The notes under the pieces: generated by a model
The model's database searches: none
What the model was told of the DNA's origin: nothing
The model's input: the letters and a program-made list of their open reading frames with translations, nothing else
Part shown: piece by piece, positions 37,582-48,530 of the stretch
How the letters are laid out: the number at the start of each line of letters is the position of its first letter
Position numbering within the stretch: the first letter of the stretch is position 1
Made by a program: the position numbers and the translations under genes
Assembly (NCBI GenBank): GCA_963693365.1
Contig: CAVNZM010000004.1
Coordinates: 2,418,001 to 2,482,000, forward strand
Source: Amoebidium appalachense
Taxonomy: Eukaryota > Ichthyosporea
Reading direction: 5' to 3'
Length of the DNA stretch: 64,000 nucleotides

Positions 37582-38838
37582 ATAATATGGGCAATCACTC
37601 AGATCTTGAACTGCAACCTACGGATCTGCAAGTGCATTACGAATTGCTTGTTCTGTGATCGTGTTCGTGGCGCCCACCCAAGGTTGTGGGGAAGAAGGGG
37701 GAAAAAAAATCTGCAGTGCCCTTATCGCCTACCACAGCTCTAATCTAAGCAAGCAAGCAGCTGCCTCTCTGTGTGCCTGCAGCTGTAGATATGGACATCT
37801 TGTTCGTTACGTTGCCCAACCAGGCGGGCAGAAGGAGGGGAGCAAAAAAAAGTAAAGAAAAGAAGTGCCCTTGTGGCCCTCACAACTAGTGTCGAAACAA
37901 GTAAACAGCTGTCTCTCTATGTGCCTATAGGTATAAACAGTCTTCAGTTCAAAGGCGTTGCCATTGATTGAGATTTTTTGCGGCGAGAAATTCACTGTTC
38001 TTCAGTTTGACTCTGGCGGTGAGCCCACCGCCCTCTGAACACTGTCCGGGGCCGTGGGTGAGCCGCTTCAAAGTTTTCTTTCAATTGATTGTGCAACTCT
38101 CATTTGATTCGCTGAAAGATTTGCGTTAAAGTTGCGCAAGTTGAAGCTATGACGTAACGATCTAGCCGGTGCTTGATGCTGATTGGCTAGAGATAAAGAT
38201 CTATCAGACTGCGACACGTGGGGCGTCTGTGCTGTCGCAGTCCCACATGCCAGCAACCACCCATAAAATGGGTGCCCGTTCGCTCGGTACTCCTCTTTTT
38301 TCCGGTTCCGTCGGACCTTAATCTGATTAAAGGCAAGTACCACAATGCATGAACGATGTTTCTTTACAGGCAGACTCAGCAATGCGGTAGCAACGGAGGG
38401 GAGAGAACAAACGGCGCGCCGAACAAAACGCAAATTTTGGGAGCGAAATTCGAAAACATCACACCTTAGGGTCACAGGATGCACAGTAGAAGTACACAAC
38501 AGTTTTCCGAGAGGGGAAAGGGTACCTGTATGTCGGAACTTATTTTTCACTATTAGATATCAGGCGAGCGGCGAATAAATACAAAGCAGGGTGTGCTCGG
38601 AATACTCATTCCTTCACGGTAATTTTTTCGTGCTTGGCTGTACACAATCACATAACTAGTACTTTGGGTAGCAGCCTCGATACATATATACTTGCCGCTC
38701 TGCTTGACCACCCATGGCTCTAGAGCGTATGTATATGCTTCCATTGGCCACCTTCGAGTTTCGGGTCCCAAGATCCTTGCACTTATAAATACAGCAGTTC
38801 CTTACCTCTCGTTTCGCTGCAGAGCCCTATCCGTCACC
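37582..38838. promoter_or_regulatory. Divergent spacer CCDC93 / RPLP2
   Basis: About 1.26 kb between two divergently transcribed genes, free of the C/G-homopolymers seen almost everywhere else. It contains a diverged direct duplication (37675-37795 and 37820-37940). The RPLP2-proximal end carries a TATA box and a pyrimidine-rich start region. No gene is supported inside it. Confidence 0.6.
38784..38791 (+). promoter_or_regulatory. TATA box of RPLP2
   Basis: TATAAATA lies 55 bp upstream of the RPLP2 ATG. About 28 bp downstream is 'ttacctctcgtttc', a pyrimidine-rich stretch like the 5'-terminal oligopyrimidine start of ribosomal protein mRNAs. Confidence 0.7.
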
Positions 38839-39332
38839 ATGGTTCGCTACGTCGCCGCCTACCTGCTCTCTGCCCTTGCTGGCAAGCACGAGCCCTCTGC
38901 TGCCGACATCAAGGCCATCCTTGAGTCCGTCGGTGTCTCCTGCGAGGATGACAAGGTGGAGAAGGTCATCTCTGAGCTCCACGTAAGTACCGTGGGTTGC
39001 CTTGAAGGTGTTGGTGTTTCTTGGGGGTTTGCAAGTAGCGCTTACTTTTAGTGCTATTGACAACCTGTTGTGTAGGTGGAGTTGTTGTCTTGTTGGCCTG
39101 TTAGTAACATACCTTGGTTGTGCAGGGCAAGAAGCTCGAGCAGGTGATTGCCGAGGGCCACGCTAAGCTCGCCAGCGTGCCCAGCGGTGGTGCCGCTGTT
39201 GCTGCTGGCCCCGCTGCCGCTGCCCCCGCAGCTGCCGCCGCTGCCCCTGCCAAGGAGGAGAAGAAGAAGGAAGAGAAGAAGAAGGAGGAGAGCGAGGAGG
39301 ATGCGGATATGGGCTTCGGTCTCTTCGATTAG
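38839..39332 (+). CDS. RPLP2: 60S acidic ribosomal protein P2 (2 exons, 116 aa)
   Basis: Stalk protein of the large ribosomal subunit that helps recruit elongation factors; works as a P1/P2 dimer on P0. Exon 1 (38839-38982) encodes the helical dimerisation domain ('[16 protein letters not shown]'), and exon 2 (39126-39332) its end, an Ala-rich hinge, a Lys/Glu-rich stretch and the conserved tail, here '[14 protein letters not shown]', which elongation factors recognise. The split '[17 protein letters not shown]' joins in phase 0 across a 143-nt intron, much shorter than most in the window. Third codon positions are strongly G/C, unlike its neighbours, consistent with high expression. P2 rather than P1 is indicated by '[10 protein letters not shown]' and '[11 protein letters not shown]'. 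Confidence 0.97.
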
Positions 39333-39335
39333 AGT

Positions 39336-39341
39336 AATAAA
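39336..39341 (+). promoter_or_regulatory. Poly(A) signal AATAAA of RPLP2
   Basis: AATAAA begins three bases after the stop codon, implying a very short 3' UTR. Confidence 0.65.
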
Positions 39342-39968
39342 TCAGGGAACCTGGAAGCACGGCCGGATTGATTCCTTGGCCGAACACCAAACACTTGTCC
39401 CAAGGTGAGCGTGTCTACAGGCGTATAACACCGTATGTTTCTTCAGCACGGGTGCGGACCCCTGCTGCACACTCAGTTTTCTTTACGTGTCGATGGCTGG
39501 ACCAGGACTTCTTGTATGTAGATAAATGGCTGCCTCTTCTGACTGTTACTGTGTGCTGTGCAAAAGATTCCTACAAGTCTGCAGTGTTACACTCAATCAC
39601 GCATTCTTTCGAAACCTCTTGGCTCGATGGCCGGGCTGCTTTTCCCCAGCATTTTTTGCTACTTGCATCTGCACACTTGCTTTCCTTTTTTGGAAGTTAC
39701 AATTCATCAACATACAAGGCCTTGCATCCCTGTGAACGATAGCATATCTTGTCTGCCATCTAATCAGCTCGATCAAATGCACATGCTAGATAGACCTCTT
39801 GAACGGGCATTGTACCTGCCCACCTCTTTGTACCGTTGCGCACAAGCACCCCAACCAACCGTCAGCTTTCGCATGAGAGTCCTATTGCTTGACCACGGGA
39901 TGTCGTCGAGGCCAGACACACACAGGCTGAACTGAGTGGAAGGCAAACAGGTGACCATGTGCAGAGCA

Positions 39969-39999
<31 letters not shown>

Positions 40000-40504
40000 G
40001 AGGGTGTGTTTGTGTGTGCCCCCCGGGGGGGGGTGGTCTCTACTGGATCAGTGGGTATGTTCAATATTGAATAATGGATTTAGATTGGCACACTACGTGC
40101 GCGCGTGCACACACACTGTCATTGAGTGTCCAGAAAAGGGAAAAGTCCAAATTCGGGACTCAGTTCAGGATATCAGTTCATATTATCCTGGGCAGAGTGT
40201 ATCCTTTGAGGCCATACGGTTGAGGCATACACGCACATACCTCCTTGAGAGATCAAAAAAGGGACCGTTTAATTTTTTTACTGTGCACTTCATTCACGAA
40301 CACCTACATTGGCCATGGTCTACCAATGCACGAATGCATACAATGCATCCACTATACAAACATGCGCTCATACACAAAATTATACGCAAAATCTTTATTT
40401 GATCTTTCTTTGGGTAAGGGTTTCGTCACTGCAATTGCACACCAGAATGTTTGGAGCGGTATCTATGAACTGTGCACGTATATTGCAGAGTCGATCCACG
40501 CACA
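39342..40504. other. Convergent spacer RPLP2 / TTC19
   Basis: Mostly ordinary sequence without a gene, plus one G-tract at 39970-39998 and a G8 run at 40025. Contains the TTC19 poly(A) signal. Confidence 0.55.
40394..40399 (-). promoter_or_regulatory. Poly(A) signal AATAAA of TTC19
   Basis: AATAAA on the minus strand, about 106 nt after the TTC19 stop codon. Confidence 0.55.
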
Positions 40505-41444
40505 CTAGGCACTCTTTTCCCGCCCCATTTTTTGCCTGAGGTCAGCCAAGACCCTATCCACTGCATCCATCTGGTGGCCGTCACCCACTGCCTGTGCTGC
40601 TGCCCGGGCTGCCAGAAGACTTTGCTCCGCCCCCTCCAGATCACACCCTAGATGGAACTGCGTGGAGGGGGGGGGGGGGGGGGGTTTGGAATAGGGGGAA
40701 AAAATGCAACTAAAGTAGAAAGACGGTGGAGCACCAAAGCACAAGATCCAAAACGTCGCAAGAAGGATCTAGGAAACCCCGAAATCAAGCAAGGTAAAAA
40801 TTGGACCAAACACCGGAAAGGGGGGGGGGGGGGATTCAATCTTTTTTGTGATAGGCTCTGGCAAGGTGAATAGGGTTTGTCGGTGGTGTAGAAAAATTAG
40901 TACGACTTGTAGTGACAAATGTAATGTGGAATAGTGGTGAATGCAAGATTTTGCGGTGTAGGCTCGCATATAGAGAGGTTTTGGCTGATCAGGACGTTGT
41001 GCCTTTGCTGGATTAACAAAATGTGTCTATTTTGCACACACACTGCCTCTTTTGGGTGTTATTTTAGGGCAAGACTCCCCCCCCCCCCCCCCCTTGTACA
41101 GCGCATTCTCATGTGCTTTCCAAGTGTTATGCGTGCTATTCATGGAGTGTGCTCACGGCGTATGATAATCACGGTGTGCTTGAATGTTTGCGATAAGGGG
41201 TGTTAGATACCTGCAAGCAGCCTTGATTGTAGAGGGCTGAAGGGAGAAGCTCTGCATGGCGGCCACCTGCACAAGCACACCCCATCAATAGTGGACTCCT
41301 TAAGGCCATCAGCGATTACCATGTTCATACTTTTTTAGTCGTTTTATAGAATCCTTTCCTTTGCGCGCCACCGCCCAAATATGATGGTGTGGGTCAAAGC
41401 AACAAATATATGCAAGTAGTCTTGCCCACATTACTACCACGAGA

Positions 41445-41484
<40 letters not shown>

Positions 41485-41660
41485 ACCTCCCCCCCCCCCC
41501 AAACACACACACACACACACACCTTTTCCTTATCTCAATATTTGTGGAAAGCGTGTGCAGATGCTATGGTCTGCAAGCAACCCCCCTCCCGCCCCCGCCG
41601 GCCCCCGGTATACGCATGTGGAAGAGGACATGGTTTGTGGGTTGAGGGTGTAGAATGTGC

Positions 41661-41693
<33 letters not shown>

Positions 41694-41743
41694 CGCGCGT
41701 GTCTGTGTGTGTGTGTGTGTGTCGGAGGTGCAGGTGGGGGGAA

Positions 41744-41777
<34 letters not shown>

Positions 41778-42772
41778 CGAGAGCATACCGTCACACATCG
41801 CAACTGCAATCTTGACGAATGACAAGCCCTCCTGCAACCACATTCAACTGTCACCCAGTGTACATGTACGTACACGGGTGATCCCTACCCGTGCTATTCA
41901 CCTGACCAGGAAAAGGCAAATGAATTTGAACAGCTCTATTCACACACATGTACACGATGGCATTTTTGAAAATTACAAGTCGATGGAACTTGACCCCCGT
42001 GAAATTTGCGCGCAACGGTGTTACATGTTTAAAGTGTTACGTGTCTACTACAGTGCAGCAACTATTCATGAATAACACTTGTAACTTCGTTTCGGGTGTA
42101 AACTTCACCGTGAATGCAAGATGTGAAAGTGACTCGCCACCTAAGATCCCCTGGGAAGGCTTCTGTTACATGTACGGCTCATGGAACCAGTGTTCTGTTC
42201 ACAAGCATGTGCATGTGCGGGTATTAACGCTTTTAGAAGTAAGTCTCTAATGTAATTGATGAGCTATATGTCTTGGGGCATAGTATGGTGTGCTCATACC
42301 TCGTACTTTTGTGCATGGTCACACAGCACGGCCATTGCGTTGAGCATGTGTGCATACTTGCCCTCTGCCTGCGCTAGCTGCGCGCCGCTGGATCGCTTCA
42401 CCTGCTGCTGTGCCCTCTGCAACACTGCACATCAGCCAGCATCAGTATGGGGTTAGATTCATTTTTTTTTTTTTTTTTTTTTTTTTTTTGCCTTTTACTG
42501 CCCACAAGCGTACAAACCAAGATACGAACACACACACACACACACACACACACACCCACACCCACACCCACCCACACACACACATACCCCCCTCACCCCG
42601 TCCATGCACACCCAGGCCATCCCCCCCCCCCCCCCCCCCCCCCCCCCGAAACCATGTCTCCCCCCCCCCCCCCCGCCCCACCTTCCCTCCCCCCACCCCC
42701 AACGCACACACATAGGCACACACAACTGCTCCCCCCCCCCCCCCCCCTCCCCCCCTCGGAAACCATGTCTCC

Positions 42773-42803
<31 letters not shown>

Positions 42804-42943
42804 ACACCTTCCCTCCCCCCACCCCCAACGCACACACATAGGCACACACAACTGCTCCCCCCCCCCCCCCCCCCCCCCCCCCCCCATTATAATCACGGTC
42901 TCAGCACATTGCAGCACTTTGAGATGGACTGACATGCCCCCCC

Positions 42944-42987
<44 letters not shown>

Positions 42988-44077
42988 CCCTCCCCTCCCA
43001 TACACACACACACACACACAAACCTGCACGGTATGCATCCACTGCCTGCTGGCCCTTGCCCATTCGAGCCAAAAGCTTTGCCTGCCTGTCGAGGCACAAA
43101 TCCACGAGGTCACCTTCATCCTCGGCATCGGGTACTGGAGACACATTTTCTCCTTGAACGAAGCATTAAGTCAGTGTTGTGCTATTGAGATGGTAAGGAA
43201 TGTGCGATAAAAGAAAATAGGTAGAGGGCAAGGGGGAGGGCCCGGGGGGGGGGGGGGGGGTCAATGTAGACGCGAGAAGTGTTGTGGTGTAGAGCCAATA
43301 ATGCATGGTTCTAGGAAGGATAAAGTGTAAAACGTTTGCATTGGCACGTTGCTCCACTCAAAATTCCCTTTCCAACCCCCCCCCCCCCCCCCCCCCCCCC
43401 CTCCGCACACAAGACTGTAACCCCGCATGCAAAACCCCACACACAAAACAGATTCAAGAATTGGTGACCCACTACTCGATCTTTTGCTTCCCCTTCGTTC
43501 TACGATTTTTACCTTAACCATGAACACACCTGATATGCCTATTACGTTCGCCCCTCCTGTAATTCCAAGCAGACCGTCCGGGGGGAAGGGGGGGGGGGGG
43601 GGGGGGGGGGGGGCTTGGTGAGCATGCATTATGGACTACGAAGTACACGTTGATAACGGACAACATAATGCAGGGTGCAAACTACACAGAGAATGCATGC
43701 AAAGTAAGCAGAGCCCATCCTCAGATGGGGATCAACTCCAAGTCATCCACTGGGAGGGGAGAGGGGGGGGGGGGGGGGGGGGGGGGGGGGTACCTCCAAG
43801 CTTGGCTGCCTCTCGTGCTCTTTCCAAACACCACTCGTAGCCTACAGATGCTTTCTGTGCACAAATATGGGATCAGGAAAGAAGGTTTGTGTTGATACTT
43901 CAAGGGAAAACAAGCATAAGGGACACCGTGTGCCACGCCAAGATAGGTGGATTTGAAAACCGTGCATGAGCTGAAACATAATGAAATGCGCATAGAAATT
44001 GATGGTGGTGGTGGTGGTGTTTTTTTTTTTTACTTTTTAATTTAATTTTTTTTTTCCCCCAAACGGTTTTTTTTTTT

Positions 44078-44126
<49 letters not shown>

Positions 44127-44662
44127 ATACCTCCAAATCACCTCTGTCCATATAAACATCTGCCAGGGAGAGAGAGGTGGAGATAACCCCCACATTGGTC
44201 TGGGGGTAGCCCAGACTGAGCAGCACCTGAAGGCCCCGCTTGTAGTTGGTCTCGGCATCGCCAAACCGCCCAATATCGTGGTAGAATCTGTGCGGATACA
44301 GGTCAGCAACATGCAATGTTCCCTTTGACAAACTTCTTTGTGCGTTTAGAGCTACGATCCTCTCGTTCACTATCTACCAATCGGCGGGGTTTGCGCAATG
44401 TGTACGTAAGATATCACTGCAAGTGTATTGCACGGACATAATATTAGGCTCGTACGTCATTCCCTGGCGAAGCAAATTCATAGTCTGATGTTCACGTTGC
44501 GCAAAGACAAAACTTTCATCGACCAGTGAAGCTCTTCAACAGAAGGATTGTAGTATTCCCGTCCCGTAACCCATTCCCACCACTCCCTTAACCCTTATCT
44601 TTGGGGTTTGGGCGGGGTTTTTATCTTTGATTTTATTTTGTTTTGTTTCTTTTTTTTTTTGT

Positions 44663-44715
<53 letters not shown>

Positions 44716-44999
44716 CTTCTACCCGCCTCCCCCATCGTTCTATTCTTTCTTTTGCACCATGATGAATTCACAAAAACCCATCACATGTCCTCCCCTGTGT
44801 GTAATAGCCACGATCCGTCGATGTCTCCTTCCGGTGCAAGTGTGTGCTGGGGTTACAAGTGCAAAAAAACACCTAGTGGAAATGCAAAATTGTCGGAGGA
44901 AACGAGGAGATCAAGTGACATAGACGGTACCACGGCTCGTGTCGGGTTGGCCTGTGTGTTTGACAGAGGTGCATGTGTGCATGTGTGCATGTGTGCATG

Positions 45000-45032
<33 letters not shown>

Positions 45033-45622
45033 GCGCGCGCGCGCGTGTGTGTGTGCATGTGTGTGCGCACGTGTGTGCGTGCGTGTGCGCTGCCTAATCT
45101 AAGCAGTCATGCATCCACAGACCTTCCACAAGAACCACTGACGGGCACTATTTTGCACTACTGCAAAAAGAGCATAGAATGAGTCGATGGCGTCCGGAAA
45201 GGAGGGGGGGGGGGGGGGGGGGGGGGGGGTTAGGGGCAGCACGACCTAGCCAGCTTCTCGAGCACAAAGAGCATGTTGAGAGACTTCTGGCCAAATCGTC
45301 TCTCCGTGTCCTCTGCTGCTGCAACAAGTTGCCTCTCTGCCTCCTTCACATCTCCCTCTTTCATGGCTTTCTGTAGTTTCCATAAATGGTCAAATACATC
45401 TCTCTCTCACCTTACACAAATCCTTATAAACGACTCAGTGAATGGAAAATGCTAGCCCCCCCCCCCTCCCCCCCCCCCTCTGCACACAACACCCCCCCCC
45501 CCCCCCCCACACACACACACCACCCTCCATTCCCACTGCCATATCTAGCCTCCAACCACTACTCACCAACTCCGCTAGGCAAAATCCACATCTTCCTTCC
45601 CCTCGACCTTCTATCCATCCCC

Positions 45623-45679
<57 letters not shown>

Positions 45680-47183
45680 CACACACATGCACACACACAT
45701 AGGCAGTGGCACCACTACAAATTTAAACCAAAAGAAGAAAAATCAGAAAGCAAGCAACGGGGCGAAGGAGAAAGTAGAGAAAGCCAAAAAAACCCCCCTC
45801 CGTGCCTTATCCGATACAACGGGGCGAAGGAGAAAGTAGAGAAAGCCAAAAAAAAACCCCTCCGTGCCTTATCCGATAACAAGGCCGCTTACCTCTGCTC
45901 TAAGGATGGACCCTCTTGCAAACATTGACAACTGCGCCGTTTTTTTCCTCACCCACAACAGCCCCCCACCAAACACCGCCAGAGCAGCAACACACAGCAC
46001 CAAAAGACGTGAACGTTTTTGCGATTGGCCGGCAAATGCTGAAAAAGAGTGTGATTCGTATGGCTGGTGTGGGCCATGGGTAATGCGTTGACATGATGGA
46101 TATGATGGGCGCTTGTGTTGCTGCCAAGGGTGTGCAGGGGTGCTTCTATAAGAGAATGGAAAAATCGTAAGAATATCATGTACAATTTTTGGTCAAAGTT
46201 GTTTCTCTTTATTTGGGAGTATGTCACAATGACACATTATCTAGGTTTGGGGGCCAAAGTAAGGCCCCAACAGTGGTGGAACCCTGGGCCCCAAAAGACC
46301 ACGAGTCCTGGAGAGGCAAGACAAAGCTTTTTGTCCTTTTCCGATGAGAAGGGTAAGAGAAGGGGAGAACAAAAGCTCGCATATTCAACTAGGCATCAAA
46401 TGCTGGTGTTGGGAGTAGGGTACTGGGGGCCTGGGGCGGAAGAGCGGGTACTGGGGAGGGGGGGAGGGGGGGGGAGGGGGGGCGAGGGGGGGGGGGGGGG
46501 GGGGGAGGGGCGCGAGGGGGAGGAAGAGGGGGGGGGGGGGGGGGGGCAGGATGGATAGAAAACGGGGGGGGGGGGGGGGGGGGGGGGGGGACGGGGGGAC
46601 GGGTTGGGAGGGACTGTGATACGGGTGACAGTAAGAGAGAGGAGGAAATGCACACTGCATTTCAAACAACTGCACGAACAACAGCAAATTGATAGTGTGC
46701 AGGGGGGGGGGGGGGGGGGGGGGGGGGGGGTGTACAGGAGGTGCAGGAAACTGTTCTTTCTCTGCCTGTGTGTGTCCGCGTGTGTGTGTTGGATGCGCTC
46801 GCAAGTACACGGTTGTGTCTGTGTATGTTTATGTGCTTCCGGGTACACTTGTGTAGGTGCACGTGCATGTAGTATGGCTATAAAGAAAGTGGGGAGGAGG
46901 ACGAAAATGAACATATATGTTTGTGAGGGGTTGGGGTTGGTGGGGGGGGGGGGGGGGGGGGGGGGAAGGGGGGAGGGGGAAGGGGGGAGGGGGGGGAAGG
47001 AGAGAGGGGGGGGGGGAGGGGGGGGGGGAGAGAGAGAGAGAAAGAGAGAGAGAGGGAGGGGGGGGGGGGGGGGAAGGGGAGGGAGACGAGAGAGAGAGGA
47101 GAGTCAAGGGGGGGGGGGGAGGGAGAGAGAGAGGGAGAGAGAGAGAACGCGCGCACGAGAGAGAGGGGGGGGAGGGGGGGGGG

Positions 47184-47217
<34 letters not shown>

Positions 47218-47656
47218 CGGGGGGTGGGGGTGGGGGGGAGGGGAGAGAAACAGGGAGAGAGAAAGGAGGGAGGGAGGGAGGGAAGGAGAGAGGGGGGGGA
47301 GAGGAAAGGGGGGGAGGGAGGGAGAAGAGCATAAGGAGACAGGGGAAGGGAGGGAGGGGGGGGAGGGAGGGGGGGAAGCCGGCGAGGGGTAGAGGCGTGG
47401 GAGGGAGGGAGCAAGGGAGGTTGCAAGAGTTTGTAATGTGATTGGAATGCAGGGTATTGCCAGATGCTAAGATCTGAAAAACACAAACCCACCTGCAGCT
47501 AACTGTAGAGGCCGCCTGGTTCTTACTTGTCTGGCTGACTACACTATGGATCTGTTGCTTGCACAAATGTGACCTGATGTTGGACACGCGGGAAGGAAGC
47601 TGAAGGCGTGCAAACGCCAAGCACCGAGGACCTAGAAAATGACTCATTCCTTGCAT
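40505..47656 (-). CDS. TTC19: TTC19, mitochondrial inner-membrane TPR protein (10 exons, 368 aa)
   Basis: In animals TTC19 binds complex III and helps clear Rieske-protein fragments. Exons, 5' to 3': 47527-47656, 45893-46038, 45246-45370, 44131-44287, 43794-43854, 43024-43134, 42300-42424, 41789-41831, 41211-41266, 40505-40657. Every junction is GT-AG and in phase (1107 nt). Residues 1-44 are Arg/Ser/Gln-rich without acidic residues, as in a mitochondrial presequence. A hydrophobic segment 'LLVLCVAALAVFGGGLLWV' (55-73) ends in RKK. TPR-type helices follow from about 85: 'AEKAMKEGDVKEAERQL', 'LARFYHDIGRFGDAETNY', 'LADVYMDRGDLEKASVGYEWC', 'YAHMLNAMAVLCDHAQKYEE', 'HAELLPSALYNQGCL'. The human protein is 380 aa with the same order of presequence, anchor and TPRs. 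The acceptor of exon 43024-43134 has an alternative upstream that adds eight codons in phase. Confidence 0.9.
42646..42890. repeat. Tandem duplication of C-rich unit of about 120 bp
   Basis: 'gaaaccatgtctccccccc', 'accttccctccccccaccc', 'caacgcacacacataggcac' and 'acacaactgctccccc' occur twice in the same order (about 42648-42745 and 42760-42870). The second copy also has a CA tract. Located in TTC19 intron 42425-43023. Confidence 0.88.
43616..43750 (-). repeat. Dispersed repeat, diverged copy E
   Basis: Reverse-strand relative of copy A: 'ggactacgaagtac', 'gcagggtgcaaac', 'taagcagagcccatcctcag'. It is sandwiched between two G-tracts in TTC19 intron 43135-43793. Confidence 0.75.
45757..45882. 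repeat. Tandem duplication of about 63 bp next to a TTC19 splice donor
   Basis: 'caacggggcgaaggagaaag', 'tagagaaagccaaaaaa' and 'ctccgtgccttatccgata' occur twice end to end. The second copy ends about 10 bp from the donor of TTC19 exon 2 (45893). Confidence 0.92.
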
Positions 47657-48530
47657 GTTGGCGTTACCTAGGGTCTGCTGTTGTGTCCTGAGTTTCCAAA
47701 CCAGATGGAATCAAGCTGCACGCGTAGGTGTCACCAACCCCTTTGCGCTGCATGCACTGTAACTTTTTGCAAGCGACATCTGAAGACGGTCGAAGTTCAA
47801 GTGCCTGACAGCTGTGTGGATGACGTAATCATCGTATTTATTGGCTGTGAGCCTCCTGATGAAAAATAAACACAACAATTTAAACTTGCATTAGCCCCCA
47901 TTGTCGGCCCGACTGATGACGCTGCCCGCTGGGCAAAAAAAAAAAAAAAAAAAAAAAAATCCTCGAGCCGGATTCGAACCTGCGTCCGCCAAAAAAAATT
48001 TATGCATATTTATATATATATATAATATATATATATATTAAATTTAATTTTTAAAATATATATATTAATATCGCAGTGCTGCTGGGATCGTCCCTGGAGA
48101 GATGGGCAAAAATTATCGATCAGATTGCCTCGCGGAAGACTATGCGAGCCATACCAGATCCATCATAATAATAACACGTGAGGCATAAAGAGCAAACAGC
48201 AGGAAACCTTTGAAACCGTTCGAAACAACTTATAAACATTATGACAAAAGCCAAAATGAAGGTCCAGGTACTGCCTATATCCCATTCCGAAATGAGCAAA
48301 TCAATCTGGCCATTTCCGCTTTTCCTTTTTCTCAATTTTGCATTTCTCCCCAGTCGTATTTTCACAATTTCTGGATAAAACGAGATATTTAGACAAATAA
48401 TCGCATTATGTCATTGCAACGTTGCTCTCTATTTTTCTATTTTCTCTATTTTTCAATTTTGCAGATTTCGGCATTTTTGCAATAACAACCTTTTTGCGAG
48501 TGAATGTTGTACTTGAAGCTTAACTTAAAT
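47657..48530. other. TTC19 upstream region and AT-rich spacer
   Basis: The first 200 bp probably hold the TTC19 promoter; a CRE-like TGACGTAA lies at about 47821-47828. Then come A-runs around a tRNA-like fragment (47960-47990), an AT dinucleotide tract (about 48000-48070), and AT-rich sequence that forms one arm of an inverted repeat (48278-48350). No gene is supported. Confidence 0.5.
47960..47990 (-). pseudogene. tRNA 3'-half fragment
   Basis: The minus strand reads 'ggttcgaatcc', a perfect B-box, inside an imperfect T arm followed by 'ggctcgagga' and a long T-run. The 5' half (A box, D arm and anticodon) is replaced by AT-rich sequence. It could be a tRNA pseudogene or the remnant of a tRNA-derived SINE. 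Confidence 0.5.

Noticed and set aside
41309-42250. Plus-strand frames opposite the TTC19 introns
   Set aside because: They span TTC19 exons on the opposite strand and show no domain or consistent splice sites.
47681-47869. 62-codon plus-strand frame ending in DEK with AATAAA overlapping the stop
   Set aside because: It begins 25 bp from the TTC19 start on the other strand and resembles no family; promoter sequence is a better explanation.
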